From: an uncultured Bacteroidales bacterium
Lineage (GTDB): Bacteria > Bacteroidota > Bacteroidia > Bacteroidales > Porphyromonadaceae
Direction of reading: 5' to 3'
Assembly: GCA_902489445.1 (NCBI GenBank)
Contig: CABTZX010000044.1
Location: forward strand, 1 to 11,603
Length of the DNA: 11,603 nt
The notes below the pieces were generated by a model. It had not been told where the DNA came from. It saw nothing but the letters and a program-made list of their open reading frames with translations, and did no database searches. Shown piece after piece: positions 1 to 7,554 of this stretch. The stretch's first letter is position 1, and every line of letters starts with the position of its first letter. The position numbers and the translations under genes are program-made.

Positions 1-3
1 AAT

Positions 4-87
4 CGTAGCTATAGAGCTGCTCGGTAAATTGTTTAAAGGATTCGTACAAATCCTTTAAACAATTTACCGAGCAGCTCTATAGCAACG
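4..87. repeat. Long near-perfect inverted repeat (35-bp arms, 6-nt loop)
   Basis: Positions 8-42 are the exact reverse complement of 49-83, leaving the 6-nt loop CGTACA. After one A/A mismatch the pairing resumes for three more base pairs (4-6 with 85-87). As RNA or cruciform this would be a very stable hairpin. It has no T-tract on either side, so it does not match a classical intrinsic terminator, although it may still end or protect a transcript from a gene left of the window. It could also be a relic of a mobile element end or a recombination site. Confidence 0.9.
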
Positions 88-116
88 GTTGAGAAATTAC
101 GAAGAAACCGCCGAGC

Positions 117-156
117 TTGTACGTACAAACGGTTGCGCACCTACGCATAAGCGTAG
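117..156. repeat. Two small dyad symmetries
   Basis: TTGTACGTACAA at 117-128 is a perfect 12-bp palindrome. CTACGC-ATAA-GCGTAG at 141-156 is a perfect 6-bp hairpin with a 4-nt loop. The 7-mer CGTACAA in the palindrome also occurs at the tip of the large hairpin (43-49). No gene lies next to them, so their role, if any, is unknown. Confidence 0.5.
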
Positions 157-243
157 ACAGGGATGCGCTGCGGTGGGTGAGTAGGGGTGTTTATAGCTGG
201 GCGCTGGAGGGGAGCGGTGGCGGCAGGGGATGGTAGGGGGCGA

Positions 244-376
244 GCGGTATGTCCGTAGGAGGGTATCAGGATTTATCGGAACCAATCGGAATTAATCGGA
301 GGAACTCGGATGAGTTCTGATAAGCTCTGATTGACTCCGATAAGCTCCGATCAACTCCGATGGGCAAGAGTTACGG
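244..376. repeat. 133-bp direct repeat, copy 1, with a 10-bp unit array
   Basis: This block starts GCGGTATGTCC and ends CAAGAGTTACGG. It matches 485-617 at all but 8 of 133 positions with no indel. Positions 261-361 form an array with an exact 10-bp period. The left units contain ATCGGA and the right units contain CTCTGA or CTCCGA. The array can fold on itself: 273-280 with 336-343, 284-290 with 326-332, 295-300 with 316-321, and an apex ACTC/GAGT at 304-307/312-315. Gaps between helices are 3 or 4 nt on each side. No open frame with coding character crosses it. Confidence 0.9.
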
Positions 377-484
377 AGCGAGTACGCATTAATGGGGGCG
401 AAAGTGTGCAGGCGCGAGGGTGTATTTACGCACAAACGTGGGCGAAGGTGCGCTGCGGTGGGGGCAGGGGATGGGTGTGGGCGG
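377..484. other. G-rich mosaic spacer between the 133-bp repeats
   Basis: This spacer is strongly G-rich on the + strand and is built from reused short modules. Module B (TACGCATTAATGGGGGCG and on to GGCGCG, from 383) recurs from 690. Module A (TACGCACAAACG, then GGGCGAAGGTGCGCTGCGG, from 427) recurs from 624. The more diverged segment at 157-243 has similar composition. Minus-strand frames through it give only low-complexity Pro/Arg-rich peptides, so I call no gene. Confidence 0.7.
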
Positions 485-617
485 GCGGTATGTCCGTAGG
501 AGGGTATCAGAATTTATCGGAACCAATCGGAATTTATCGGAGGAAATCGGATGAGTTCTGATAAGTTCTGATTGGCTCGGATAAGTTCCGATCAACTCCG
601 ATAGGCAAGAGTTACGG
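485..617. repeat. 133-bp direct repeat, copy 2, with a 10-bp unit array
   Basis: This is the second copy of the 244-376 block, exactly 241 bp downstream. Its 10-bp array spans 502-602. Of the eight differences from copy 1, one creates an extra pair (T535 with A563). Two break pairs (A546 at the apex and G579 in the outer helix). The others fall mainly outside the helices. The fold is therefore weaker in this copy. The unchanged length and 10-bp phase suggest recent duplication, spacing constraint, or both. Confidence 0.9.
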
Positions 618-656
618 CGCATGTACGCACAAACGGGGGCGAAGGTGCGCTGCGGT

Positions 657-683
657 GGGGGACTCGGGATGATAGGGGGCGGG
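657..683 (+). other. Predicted G-quadruplex motif
   Basis: Four G-runs (657-661, 666-668, 675-679, 681-683) are separated by loops of 4, 6 and 1 nt. This meets the standard G3+ N1-7 pattern on the + strand. Folding is inferred from the pattern only. Confidence 0.5.
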
Positions 684-765
684 TGCAAGTATGCATTAAT
701 AGGGGCGAAAGTGTGCAGGCGCGGGGGCGAAAGTACGCACATACGTGGGCGGGGTGCGGAGCGGT

Positions 766-798
766 GGGGCGGAGGGGTGCAGGAGGGCGTGGGCGGGG
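766..798 (+). other. Predicted G-quadruplex motif near the cysS promoter
   Basis: Five G-runs (766-769, 774-777, 785-787, 791-793, 795-798) are separated by loops of 4, 7, 3 and 1 nt, satisfying the G3+ N1-7 pattern. It ends about 22 bp before the TACCTTTG promoter core, on the non-template strand, so folding could affect cysS operon initiation. The effect is inferred. Confidence 0.55.
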
Positions 799-820
799 TC
801 GCTCTATTCAGGCGTTTTGC

Positions 821-828
821 TACCTTTG
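821..828 (+). promoter_or_regulatory. Bacteroidota-type -7 box for the cysS operon
   Basis: TACCTTTG matches the TAnnTTTG core used by the primary sigma factor in Bacteroidota. Transcription would be expected to start roughly 5-10 nt downstream, giving a leader of about 35 nt that contains AAAGGA at 854-859. I see no clear -33 TTTG at the usual spacing. The position just ahead of the cysS start supports the call. Confidence 0.6.
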
Positions 829-869
829 CACCAAGTAGCAATATCGGGAAAAGAAAGGATTTAAGTACG

Positions 870-2345
870 ATGAACCATCCACTCTATATCTACAACACGC
901 TCACACGCAAGAAGGAGCAGTTTATTCCGCTTACGCCGCCACACGTAGGCATGTATGTATGCGGTCCTACGGTATATGGCGATCCTCATTTGGGTCATGC
1001 GCGTCCGGCGATTACGTTCGATGTGCTCTTCCGTTATTTACGGCATCTGGGCTACAAAGTGCGCTACGTGCGCAACATAACCGATGTGGGGCATCTGGAA
1101 GGAGACGCGGACGAAGGCGAGGATAAAGTAGCCAAAAAAGCGCGTTTGGAGCAACTTGAGCCGATGGAAGTGGTTCAGTATTACACGCTTCGGTACCACG
1201 CGGCGATGGATGCGCTCAATGTACTGCCGCCGAGCATCGAGCCGCACGCATCCGGACATATACCGGAGCAAATCGATCTGATCGAGGAGATCCTCAAAGC
1301 GGGCTACGCCTACGAGAGTCTGGGCTCGGTCTACTTTGATTTGCCTAAGTATGCAAAGGATTTCGGCTACGGGGAGTTGAGCGGCCGCAATATAGAGGAC
1401 ATGCTCAGTAATACGCGTGAATTGGACGGTCAGGACGAGAAACACAATCCGCTGGACTTCGCTCTGTGGAAGAAAGCCAAGCCGGAGCATCTGATGCATT
1501 GGCATAGCCGTTGGAGCGAAGGATTCCCCGGTTGGCACTTGGAATGCACCGCCATGGGGCGCAAGTACCTTGGGAATGAGTTCGATATACACGGAGGCGG
1601 TATGGATCTGATGTTCCCGCATCACGAATGCGAGATAGCTCAGGCGAAAGCGTCGGAGGGGCACGCCATCGTGCGCTATTGGATGCATAACAATATGATC
1701 ACCATCGAAGGCAAAAAGATGGGTAAGAGTTTGGGCAATTTTATCACGTTAGAGCAGTTCTTTACCGGTGATCATCCCAAGCTGACAGCAGCCTACAGCC
1801 CGATGACGATACGCTTCTTTATCCTCGGGGCGCATTATCGCGGCACGGTGGACTTTAGCAACGAAGCACTGGAAGCGGCGCGCAAGGGCTACGAACGCCT
1901 TTTGGACGCAAACGCTGCGCTGGATACGCTCGAAGCGAAAGGGCAGAGTAGCTTCGATCCGGCGTTGTTCCGTAAAGAGATGGATGCGGCAATGAACGAC
2001 GATCTCAATACGCCCATCGTGCTGGCACAGCTCTTTGAAGCGGCAAAACGCATCAATCGCCTCAAATCGGGCGAGGATACGCTTACGCAAGCCGATTTGG
2101 ACGAACTGAAGTCGCTATTCCGTTGCTATCTGTTCGATATACTCGGAATGAAGGACGAACGCGATGGCGGCGCGGCGGCAACAGATGCGTACCGCGGTGC
2201 GGTGGATCTACTTTTGGAAATCCGCAGTGAGGCAAAAAACAAAAAGGATTGGACTACGAGCGATTTGATCCGCGATAAGCTCGCCGCCTTGGGCTTCGTG
2301 CTGAAAGATACCAAGGAGGGAACGGAGTGGAAGCTCCAAGAGTAA
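870..2345 (+). CDS. cysS: Cysteinyl-tRNA synthetase
   Basis: This class I aminoacyl-tRNA synthetase charges tRNA-Cys with cysteine in the cytoplasm. The 491-aa product has the usual family length. The nucleotide-binding HLGH motif is at residues 40-43. The zinc ligands expected from E. coli CysS are visible as C31, C226 (in GWHLEC), H251 and E255. The KMSKS loop reads KMGKS at 283-287, followed by LGN. The helical anticodon-binding region fills the C-terminal third and ends EWKLQE. The frame is open upstream to 621, but I start at ATG 870 because the protein begins there with the typical family N-terminus (PLYIYNTLTRKK) and AAAGGA lies 10 nt upstream. It is the first gene of a tightly packed run; the next gene starts 1 nt after its stop. 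It looks intact. Confidence 0.97.
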   Translation: MNHPLYIYNTLTRKKEQFIPLTPPHVGMYVCGPTVYGDPHLGHARPAITFDVLFRYLRHLGYKVRYVRNITDVGHLEGDADEGEDKVAKKARLEQLEPMEVVQYYTLRYHAAMDALNVLPPSIEPHASGHIPEQIDLIEEILKAGYAYESLGSVYFDLPKYAKDFGYGELSGRNIEDMLSNTRELDGQDEKHNPLDFALWKKAKPEHLMHWHSRWSEGFPGWHLECTAMGRKYLGNEFDIHGGGMDLMFPHHECEIAQAKASEGHAIVRYWMHNNMITIEGKKMGKSLGNFITLEQFFTGDHPKLTAAYSPMTIRFFILGAHYRGTVDFSNEALEAARKGYERLLDANAALDTLEAKGQSSFDPALFRKEMDAAMNDDLNTPIVLAQLFEAAKRINRLKSGEDTLTQADLDELKSLFRCYLFDILGMKDERDGGAAATDAYRGAVDLLLEIRSEAKNKKDWTTSDLIRDKLAALGFVLKDTKEGTEWKLQE

Positions 2346-2346
2346 A

Positions 2347-3336
2347 ATGCTTTTTTCCTTTATTGTACCCGTATATAACCGTCCCGATGAGGTGGACGAG
2401 CTACTGGCGAGCCTCGTCTGGCAGGAGGGAGCCGAGTTTGAGGTAGTGATCGTGGAGGACGGCAGTATACAGCCGTGCGACAAAGTGGTAGATCGCTACG
2501 GCGCGCAGCTCTCCATCCGTTATTTGCCAACGCCTAACGGCGGTCCCTCCAAAGCACGTAATATCGGTGCCAAACAGGCATTGGGCGAGTGGCTGGTGTT
2601 CCTCGATTCGGACGTGGTGCTACCGCCCGGTTGCGTGGCCGCTTTAGCGGACGGAATTAGTAGTAGTGATGCGGTGCTGGCGGGCGGTCCCGATCGGGCG
2701 GCGGAAAGCTTCACGCCGTTGCAGAAAGGAATCAATTATGCGATGACCTCCCCGCTCACTACGGGCGGAATACGGGGCGGTAAGGAGGTGCGGAATTATT
2801 GTCCGCGTACCTTCAATATGGCAGTAAGGCGCGATTGGTATGATGCGGTGGGCGGATTTGACGAAGGAATGCGCTTTGGCGAGGATATCGATTTTTCGTT
2901 ACGTATATACGAATCGGGCGGAAAGGTGGCTCTGTTGCCCAAAGCGTGGGTATACCACAAGCGGCGAACGGACTTCCGTAAGTTTTTCAAACAGGTGTAC
3001 AACAGCGGAGCGGCACGTATCGATTTAACGGAAAGGCACCGCGGATCGCTCAAATTGGTTCATCTGTTGCCCTCAATAGCTACACTCTGCTTTGTGGGGT
3101 TGCTCATAGGAGGCTTTTTCAAACCATTCTGCTGGATGCTCCTCATCATTATGGCGTTTGCTGTGTGGGGAAATGCCTTTCAGCTGACAAAGAGCGCGAA
3201 AGCGTCGCTCTATGCGGTACTTGCCACTTTTATACAAACTACCGGTTACGGCACGGGATTGATGGTAGCCGCGTGGAATAGCCTTGTCCACAACAAAAAG
3301 GGATATAACGCTTTTAAGAACAGTTTCTACAAATAA
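2347..3336 (+). CDS. Membrane-anchored family 2 glycosyltransferase
   Basis: This 329-aa protein is predicted to transfer a sugar from a nucleotide-sugar donor at the cytoplasmic face of the inner membrane. The GT-A fold of family 2 is shown by the N-terminal FIVPVYNRPDE segment, VEDGS at 36-40, the NGGPSKARN segment at 64-72, the metal-binding DSD at 87-89, and GGFDEGMRFGEDIDFSLR at 169-186, which carries the candidate catalytic ED. The C-terminal third has about three membrane segments (roughly 238-257, 260-279 and 287-309). The start is 1 nt after the cysS stop and 10 nt separate its stop from the next gene, so translation is probably coupled. The acceptor and sugar cannot be read from the sequence. 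Pairing with a downstream YfhO protein suggests a joint role in modifying a lipid or envelope glycan, which is inference. Confidence 0.9.
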   Translation: MLFSFIVPVYNRPDEVDELLASLVWQEGAEFEVVIVEDGSIQPCDKVVDRYGAQLSIRYLPTPNGGPSKARNIGAKQALGEWLVFLDSDVVLPPGCVAALADGISSSDAVLAGGPDRAAESFTPLQKGINYAMTSPLTTGGIRGGKEVRNYCPRTFNMAVRRDWYDAVGGFDEGMRFGEDIDFSLRIYESGGKVALLPKAWVYHKRRTDFRKFFKQVYNSGAARIDLTERHRGSLKLVHLLPSIATLCFVGLLIGGFFKPFCWMLLIIMAFAVWGNAFQLTKSAKASLYAVLATFIQTTGYGTGLMVAAWNSLVHNKKGYNAFKNSFYK

Positions 3337-3346
3337 TACACTTCCG

Positions 3347-5866
3347 ATGAAGGTTCCCGTTGACAAAAAGATAGGAAAAAGTGTGTTGCGCTATGCACTT
3401 ATTGTAATAGGCTTTGCCCTAATTGCCACACTCTACTTTACGCCTGCCACATTTGAAGGGCGGACGCTGTTCCGGCAGGATATAGAAGGCACCGCCGGAA
3501 TGGGCTCGGATGTGCGCGAACTACGCAGGGAAACGGGCGAACGCTCCTATTGGACCAACAGCATGTTCGGGGGAATGCCGATGTACCAAATAGCGCCGGA
3601 ATATCCCTCCACCGCTGCGCTGAGCTGTGTTCAAGGTGCCTATACGCTTTCCTATCCGCTCAAACTGACGGGCGAGTACCCGTGGTTGCTCTTTGGGCTA
3701 CTAATCGGCTTTTTCATACTGATGAAGGTTATGGGCGTAAAAGATGGGATTGCCATTCTGGGAAGTATAGCGTGGTGCTTTTCGTCCTACTTTGTAATTC
3801 TGATAACGGCAGGGCATCTTTGGAAGCTGATGACGCTGATGTACATTCCGCCCACTATAGCCGGCATGTTACTGATATATAGAGGCAAGCGCTGGCAGGG
3901 AGCTTTTCTGCTGGCACTGTTTACGGCATTGCAGGTTTTGAGCAATCATGTGCAAATGACCTATTACTTCCTTTTCGTGATGGTAGCGCTCGTTATCGCC
4001 TTTTTAGTGGATGCCATTCGCCACAAAACGGTAAAGAGCTTTCTCGTTTCCTCCTGCTTTGTGCTGGGAGCGGGTATCATCGGTGTGGCGGTAAATAGTA
4101 GCAATTTGTACCATACCTATCAATATGGCAAGCAAACGATGCGTGGCGGAAGCGAACTAACCGCTACCGATCCGCAAAAAGCGGAGGTAAACGGCTCCGG
4201 ATTGAGTAAGGAGTATATCACGCAATGGAGCTACGGAGTGGGCGAAACGCTCTCTTTGCTTGTACCGGATATACGGGGCGGCGCATCGGAAGCTATCGGC
4301 TTGAAGCCTGAAAGGTTAGATAAAGTTCGTCCGGATCTGAGGAACACCGTGGCGCAAAGCCCATCCTATTGGGGCGAACAACCGTTTACAAGCGGACCGG
4401 TATACGTAGGAGCCTTTATACTTTGTCTGGCTATTTTGGGCTGTTTTGTGGTAAAGAGCCCCATTAAGTATGCTTTATTGGTGGTTACGCTCCTATCGGT
4501 GCTGCTTTCGTGGGGAAAGAACTTTATGCCACTTACCGACCTGTTCATCAATTACTTTCCTCTGTACGACAAATTTCGCTCTGTTTCCTCCTTTTTGGTA
4601 GTTGCGGAATTTACCATTCCGCTAATGGCGGCACTCGCTTTGGCGGAGCTTATTCGCCGTCCGGGGCTACTTAGGGAGCAAAAAACAGCTACCATCGTTT
4701 CCTTTGGGTTACCGATGCTGATTTGCCTTGTGCTGGCTCTTTTCCCCTCCATTGCCGGCAGTTTCATCACGCAAGCCGAGGAAGCGCAACTTCGTCCGCT
4801 GATGATGCAGGATCCCGCCTATAGCGCGCTGCGGGATGCATTGGCAAGCGTGCGAAAAGGCTTATTGGTTTCGGACGCGTGGCGCAGTGTTTTGATTATA
4901 GCTATCGGCTTTGCGCTGATATATCTATACGATCGCCGCACGCAAAAAACACTAAAAGAACCGGTTCTGATTGGTGCTTTGTGCCTTTTGACGCTGATTG
5001 ATTTGTGGAGCGTAGCCAAGCGTTACCTCCACGACGATATGTTTCGCATGCAAGAACAAACTGAAGCGCAAATGTGCCCCCTAACCGCTGCCGACGAAGA
5101 AATAATCAAAGAGGCGAAACCGGCCGATAGGGTGCTCAATTTGAGCGTAAATACGTTCAACGATGCCACCACATCGCTCTGGCATTTGAGCGTAGGCGGC
5201 TACCACGCGGCTAAGCTCCAGCGCTACCAGGATCTGATTGATCATCAGCTTATTCGGCTAAATCCTGAGGTGCTCAATATGCTCAACACGCGTTTTATCA
5301 TTATTCCTAACGAGGACGGCACGGCGCAACGCGTAGAGCGCAACCCCGATGCCTACGGGCCGGCCTGGTTCGTGGAACGCATCAAAGCGGTAGCCTCGCC
5401 CGATGAGGAGATGGCGGCGCTATCCACGGAACCGCTCCGCACTACCGCCGTTATGGAGCAACGCTTTGCCCAAGCGGCCATTAAGGGCGAAACGTCCGCA
5501 CCCGATCCCGCGGATAGTATATACCTAAAGCACTTCCAACCGAACGAAGCGGTGTATCAAAGCCGTTGTGCTTCACCGAGATTGGCTCTTTTTAGCGAAA
5601 TCTATTACCCCGAAGGGTGGAAAGCCTATATCGATGGCGATCCAAAGCAGGAAGTACCCATACTGAGGGCTAACTGGACGCTTCGCGCCGCTTTGCTGCC
5701 TGCCGGAGCGCACACGGTTACCTTCCGCTTCGATCCGCCCTCGCTGCACCGCACGGAAGCGGTTGCTTTTACCGCATTTGCGCTACTTGTACTCCTTTTG
5801 ATAGCGGCTATTGTGTTGCCCTGTATCGAACAAAAACGAAAAACTGACCATACCGTAAAAGAATGA
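3347..5866 (+). CDS. YfhO-family multi-pass membrane protein
   Basis: The 839-aa polytopic protein belongs to the YfhO family, thought to contain GT-C-type membrane glycosyltransferases; Gram-positive relatives are linked to glycosylation of cell-envelope polymers. An N-terminal membrane helix (about 13-31) is followed by an extracytoplasmic loop with QDIEG at 44-48 and the family hallmark WTNSMFGGMPMYQ at 69-81. About a dozen further hydrophobic segments lie between 112 and 555. A soluble domain follows with NTFNDATTSLWHLSVGGYH at 602-620 and the family C-terminal pattern SEIYYPEGWKAYIDG at 750-764, then a last helix at 806-826. I chose ATG 3347 over the in-frame ATG at 3284, which would overlap the previous gene by 53 nt and add polar residues before the first helix. 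Its stop overlaps the next start (ATGA). The substrate is unknown. Confidence 0.9.
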   Translation: MKVPVDKKIGKSVLRYALIVIGFALIATLYFTPATFEGRTLFRQDIEGTAGMGSDVRELRRETGERSYWTNSMFGGMPMYQIAPEYPSTAALSCVQGAYTLSYPLKLTGEYPWLLFGLLIGFFILMKVMGVKDGIAILGSIAWCFSSYFVILITAGHLWKLMTLMYIPPTIAGMLLIYRGKRWQGAFLLALFTALQVLSNHVQMTYYFLFVMVALVIAFLVDAIRHKTVKSFLVSSCFVLGAGIIGVAVNSSNLYHTYQYGKQTMRGGSELTATDPQKAEVNGSGLSKEYITQWSYGVGETLSLLVPDIRGGASEAIGLKPERLDKVRPDLRNTVAQSPSYWGEQPFTSGPVYVGAFILCLAILGCFVVKSPIKYALLVVTLLSVLLSWGKNFMPLTDLFINYFPLYDKFRSVSSFLVVAEFTIPLMAALALAELIRRPGLLREQKTATIVSFGLPMLICLVLALFPSIAGSFITQAEEAQLRPLMMQDPAYSALRDALASVRKGLLVSDAWRSVLIIAIGFALIYLYDRRTQKTLKEPVLIGALCLLTLIDLWSVAKRYLHDDMFRMQEQTEAQMCPLTAADEEIIKEAKPADRVLNLSVNTFNDATTSLWHLSVGGYHAAKLQRYQDLIDHQLIRLNPEVLNMLNTRFIIIPNEDGTAQRVERNPDAYGPAWFVERIKAVASPDEEMAALSTEPLRTTAVMEQRFAQAAIKGETSAPDPADSIYLKHFQPNEAVYQSRCASPRLALFSEIYYPEGWKAYIDGDPKQEVPILRANWTLRAALLPAGAHTVTFRFDPPSLHRTEAVAFTAFALLVLLLIAAIVLPCIEQKRKTDHTVKE

Positions 5867-7554
5867 AACCTATACTGAAACCGCTTATGCTGCTTGCGTT
5901 GGTTGCCGTCGCTACGGCGTGCAGTCCCAAGCTACGCAATCTTTCGCCGGAACTATTCTCCGTAACGCCAAATCCGCCCGAAGTGGCCGGCAACAACGTA
6001 CCTTACCGTATTGCAATAACGATACCGGAAAAATGGATGCATCGCGATGTTATGCTCCGCATCACGCCTACACTGCGCTACGGAAGTGGCGAGATTTGGG
6101 GCACTTCCACCGCTTTGCAGGGCGAAGCGGTACGCGACAATTTTACCGTTATTCCCTACAAAGCCGGTGGCACGCATACCTTTACGGGCAAATTCCTCTA
6201 CGACAAACGTGCCGAAAATGCCGATCTCTATATAACTTTTAAGGCATCTGCCAACGGCAAACCCCTATCGCTCAAGCCGGTTAAGCTCACATCGGGCATT
6301 CTCACTACCGCTACGCTTGCCGGCATCGAAACCACGCCGCCCGCCTTTGCGCCGGATCGTTTCCAGCGAATTGTATCGGAGCGAATTGATCAGGATATCC
6401 GTTTTCTCATCGAAAGCAGCGAGATACGCGCCTCCGAAAAGGATAAACCGGAGCTTTTGGCGTGGAAAAAACGCGTCGAAGAGGCCAAAGCGGCGCCCAA
6501 TCAGAGCGTTTCCGTGGAAATATCCTCCTATGCATCGCCCGAAGGCGGCGTAGAATTGAACGAAAAGCTCTCCAAGCGGCGCGAACAAAGCACTACGCGC
6601 TTTATCGAAAAAGACCTCGGCCAGGGCAAGGGAACGCTTCCGATCAGCGCAAACTACACGGCTCAGGACTGGGAAGGCTTCCGCTCCTACGTGGAAGCGA
6701 GCGATCTGCCTGACAAAGAGCTTATTCTGCGTGTGCTTAGTATGTATTCCGATCCCGAAGAGCGGGAACGCGAAATCCGCAATGTAAGCGTAGTGTACGA
6801 TCGCATTGCGCGCGAAATTCTCCCACAGTTACGCCGTTCGCGCATCACCGCGGTAATCGAAATCACCGGTAAGAGCGACGAAGAGCTTTACACGTTGCTA
6901 CATAAGGCTCCCGAGCAGCTTAATGTGGAGGAACTGCTCTATGCCGTTTCCTTGGAACGGACGGACGAAGCGCGCCAAAAAGGGTACCAAACGGCGCAAC
7001 GCCTCTATCCGGAGGATGCGCGAAGTGCCAATAATTTGGCGGCGATGGCGATCCAAAAGGGTCAATTTGCCCAAGCAAAGCAGTTGCTGGACGCGGCTCC
7101 CGATGCAAAACCTATAGATGAACTCTACCTCAATCGTGCCCTTTTGCTCATTGAGGAAGGGAACCTCGGCGAAGCGGCTCTGCTGGTGGATAAAGCAAAG
7201 CCCTCCGTCGCCAAGAGCGAAGTAGAGGGCTTGTTGCAGCTTAAACAGGGCAAACACACCGAAGCTGCCGCTACGCTTGCCCAAAGCAGTAGCGTAACCG
7301 CCGCCGTAGCTGCGCTCGTGACCGGCAATTATGCTCGTGCCATCGACCTGCTGGATAATGCCTCGCCGGCAACCGCTCTAACCCACTACCTCAAGGCGGT
7401 TACCTTTGCGCGCCAACACAATGCGGATAAAGCGGCGGCCGCCCTATCGGAAGCGGTGATGCTGAACCCCTCCCTGCGCGCCAAAGCACGCAAGGATGCC
7501 GAGTTTATTCCCATTCGGCAGGCGGCTCCAGTCGTACGAATTCTGGGCAAGTAG
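5863..7554 (+). CDS. Lipoprotein with OmpA-like segment and TPR repeats
   Basis: This 563-aa protein is probably anchored in an envelope membrane facing the periplasm. Residues 1-20 form a lipoprotein signal peptide ending ATAC, with C20 as the lipidated cysteine. The residues after it (SPKL) lack the acidic signal associated with surface export in Bacteroidota. Residues 30-145 resemble a beta-rich N-terminal domain seen in Bacteroidetes OmpA-like proteins. Residues 215-250 (SVSVEISSYASPEG, then ELNEKLSKRREQST) look like an OmpA-type peptidoglycan-binding segment. From about 365 to 540 there are helix pairs with TPR-like spacing, for example AANNLAAMAIQKGQFAQAKQL-type stretches. The start overlaps the yfhO-like stop by 4 nt, so it is the last gene of the cysS run. 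A scaffold role linking the envelope to peptidoglycan is inferred. Confidence 0.85.
   Translation: MKPILKPLMLLALVAVATACSPKLRNLSPELFSVTPNPPEVAGNNVPYRIAITIPEKWMHRDVMLRITPTLRYGSGEIWGTSTALQGEAVRDNFTVIPYKAGGTHTFTGKFLYDKRAENADLYITFKASANGKPLSLKPVKLTSGILTTATLAGIETTPPAFAPDRFQRIVSERIDQDIRFLIESSEIRASEKDKPELLAWKKRVEEAKAAPNQSVSVEISSYASPEGGVELNEKLSKRREQSTTRFIEKDLGQGKGTLPISANYTAQDWEGFRSYVEASDLPDKELILRVLSMYSDPEEREREIRNVSVVYDRIAREILPQLRRSRITAVIEITGKSDEELYTLLHKAPEQLNVEELLYAVSLERTDEARQKGYQTAQRLYPEDARSANNLAAMAIQKGQFAQAKQLLDAAPDAKPIDELYLNRALLLIEEGNLGEAALLVDKAKPSVAKSEVEGLLQLKQGKHTEAAATLAQSSSVTAAVAALVTGNYARAIDLLDNASPATALTHYLKAVTFARQHNADKAAAALSEAVMLNPSLRAKARKDAEFIPIRQAAPVVRILGK

Larger units (their letters stand above)
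618..800. other. G-rich mosaic spacer upstream of cysS
   Basis: This continues the G-rich modular sequence. Module A recurs at 624, module B at 690, and a further A-like piece (TACGCACATACGTGGGCGG) from 734. It is extremely G-skewed on the + strand and ends about 20 bp before the cysS promoter core. An open frame continuous with cysS runs through it but encodes a Gly/Arg-rich low-complexity peptide foreign to the CysS family, so it is not part of the gene. Confidence 0.7.

Noticed and set aside
389..841. 150-aa minus-strand open frame in the G-rich repeats
   Set aside because: The product is Pro/Arg-rich and follows the repeats. Its openness comes from low stop-codon density in C-rich sequence, and no family pattern is seen.
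621..869. N-terminal extension of cysS giving a 574-aa product
   Set aside because: The extra 83 residues are low-complexity Gly/Arg-rich translation of repeat sequence. ATG 870 gives the normal family N-terminus with a suitable ribosome binding site and lies after the promoter core.
1038..1688. 216-aa minus-strand open frame inside cysS
   Set aside because: It is a shadow of the well-supported cysS coding frame, with no recognisable motif.
3284..3346. Earlier ATG for the YfhO-family gene
   Set aside because: It would overlap the glycosyltransferase gene by 53 nt and add 21 residues not typical of the family. ATG 3347 sits 10 nt after the upstream stop.
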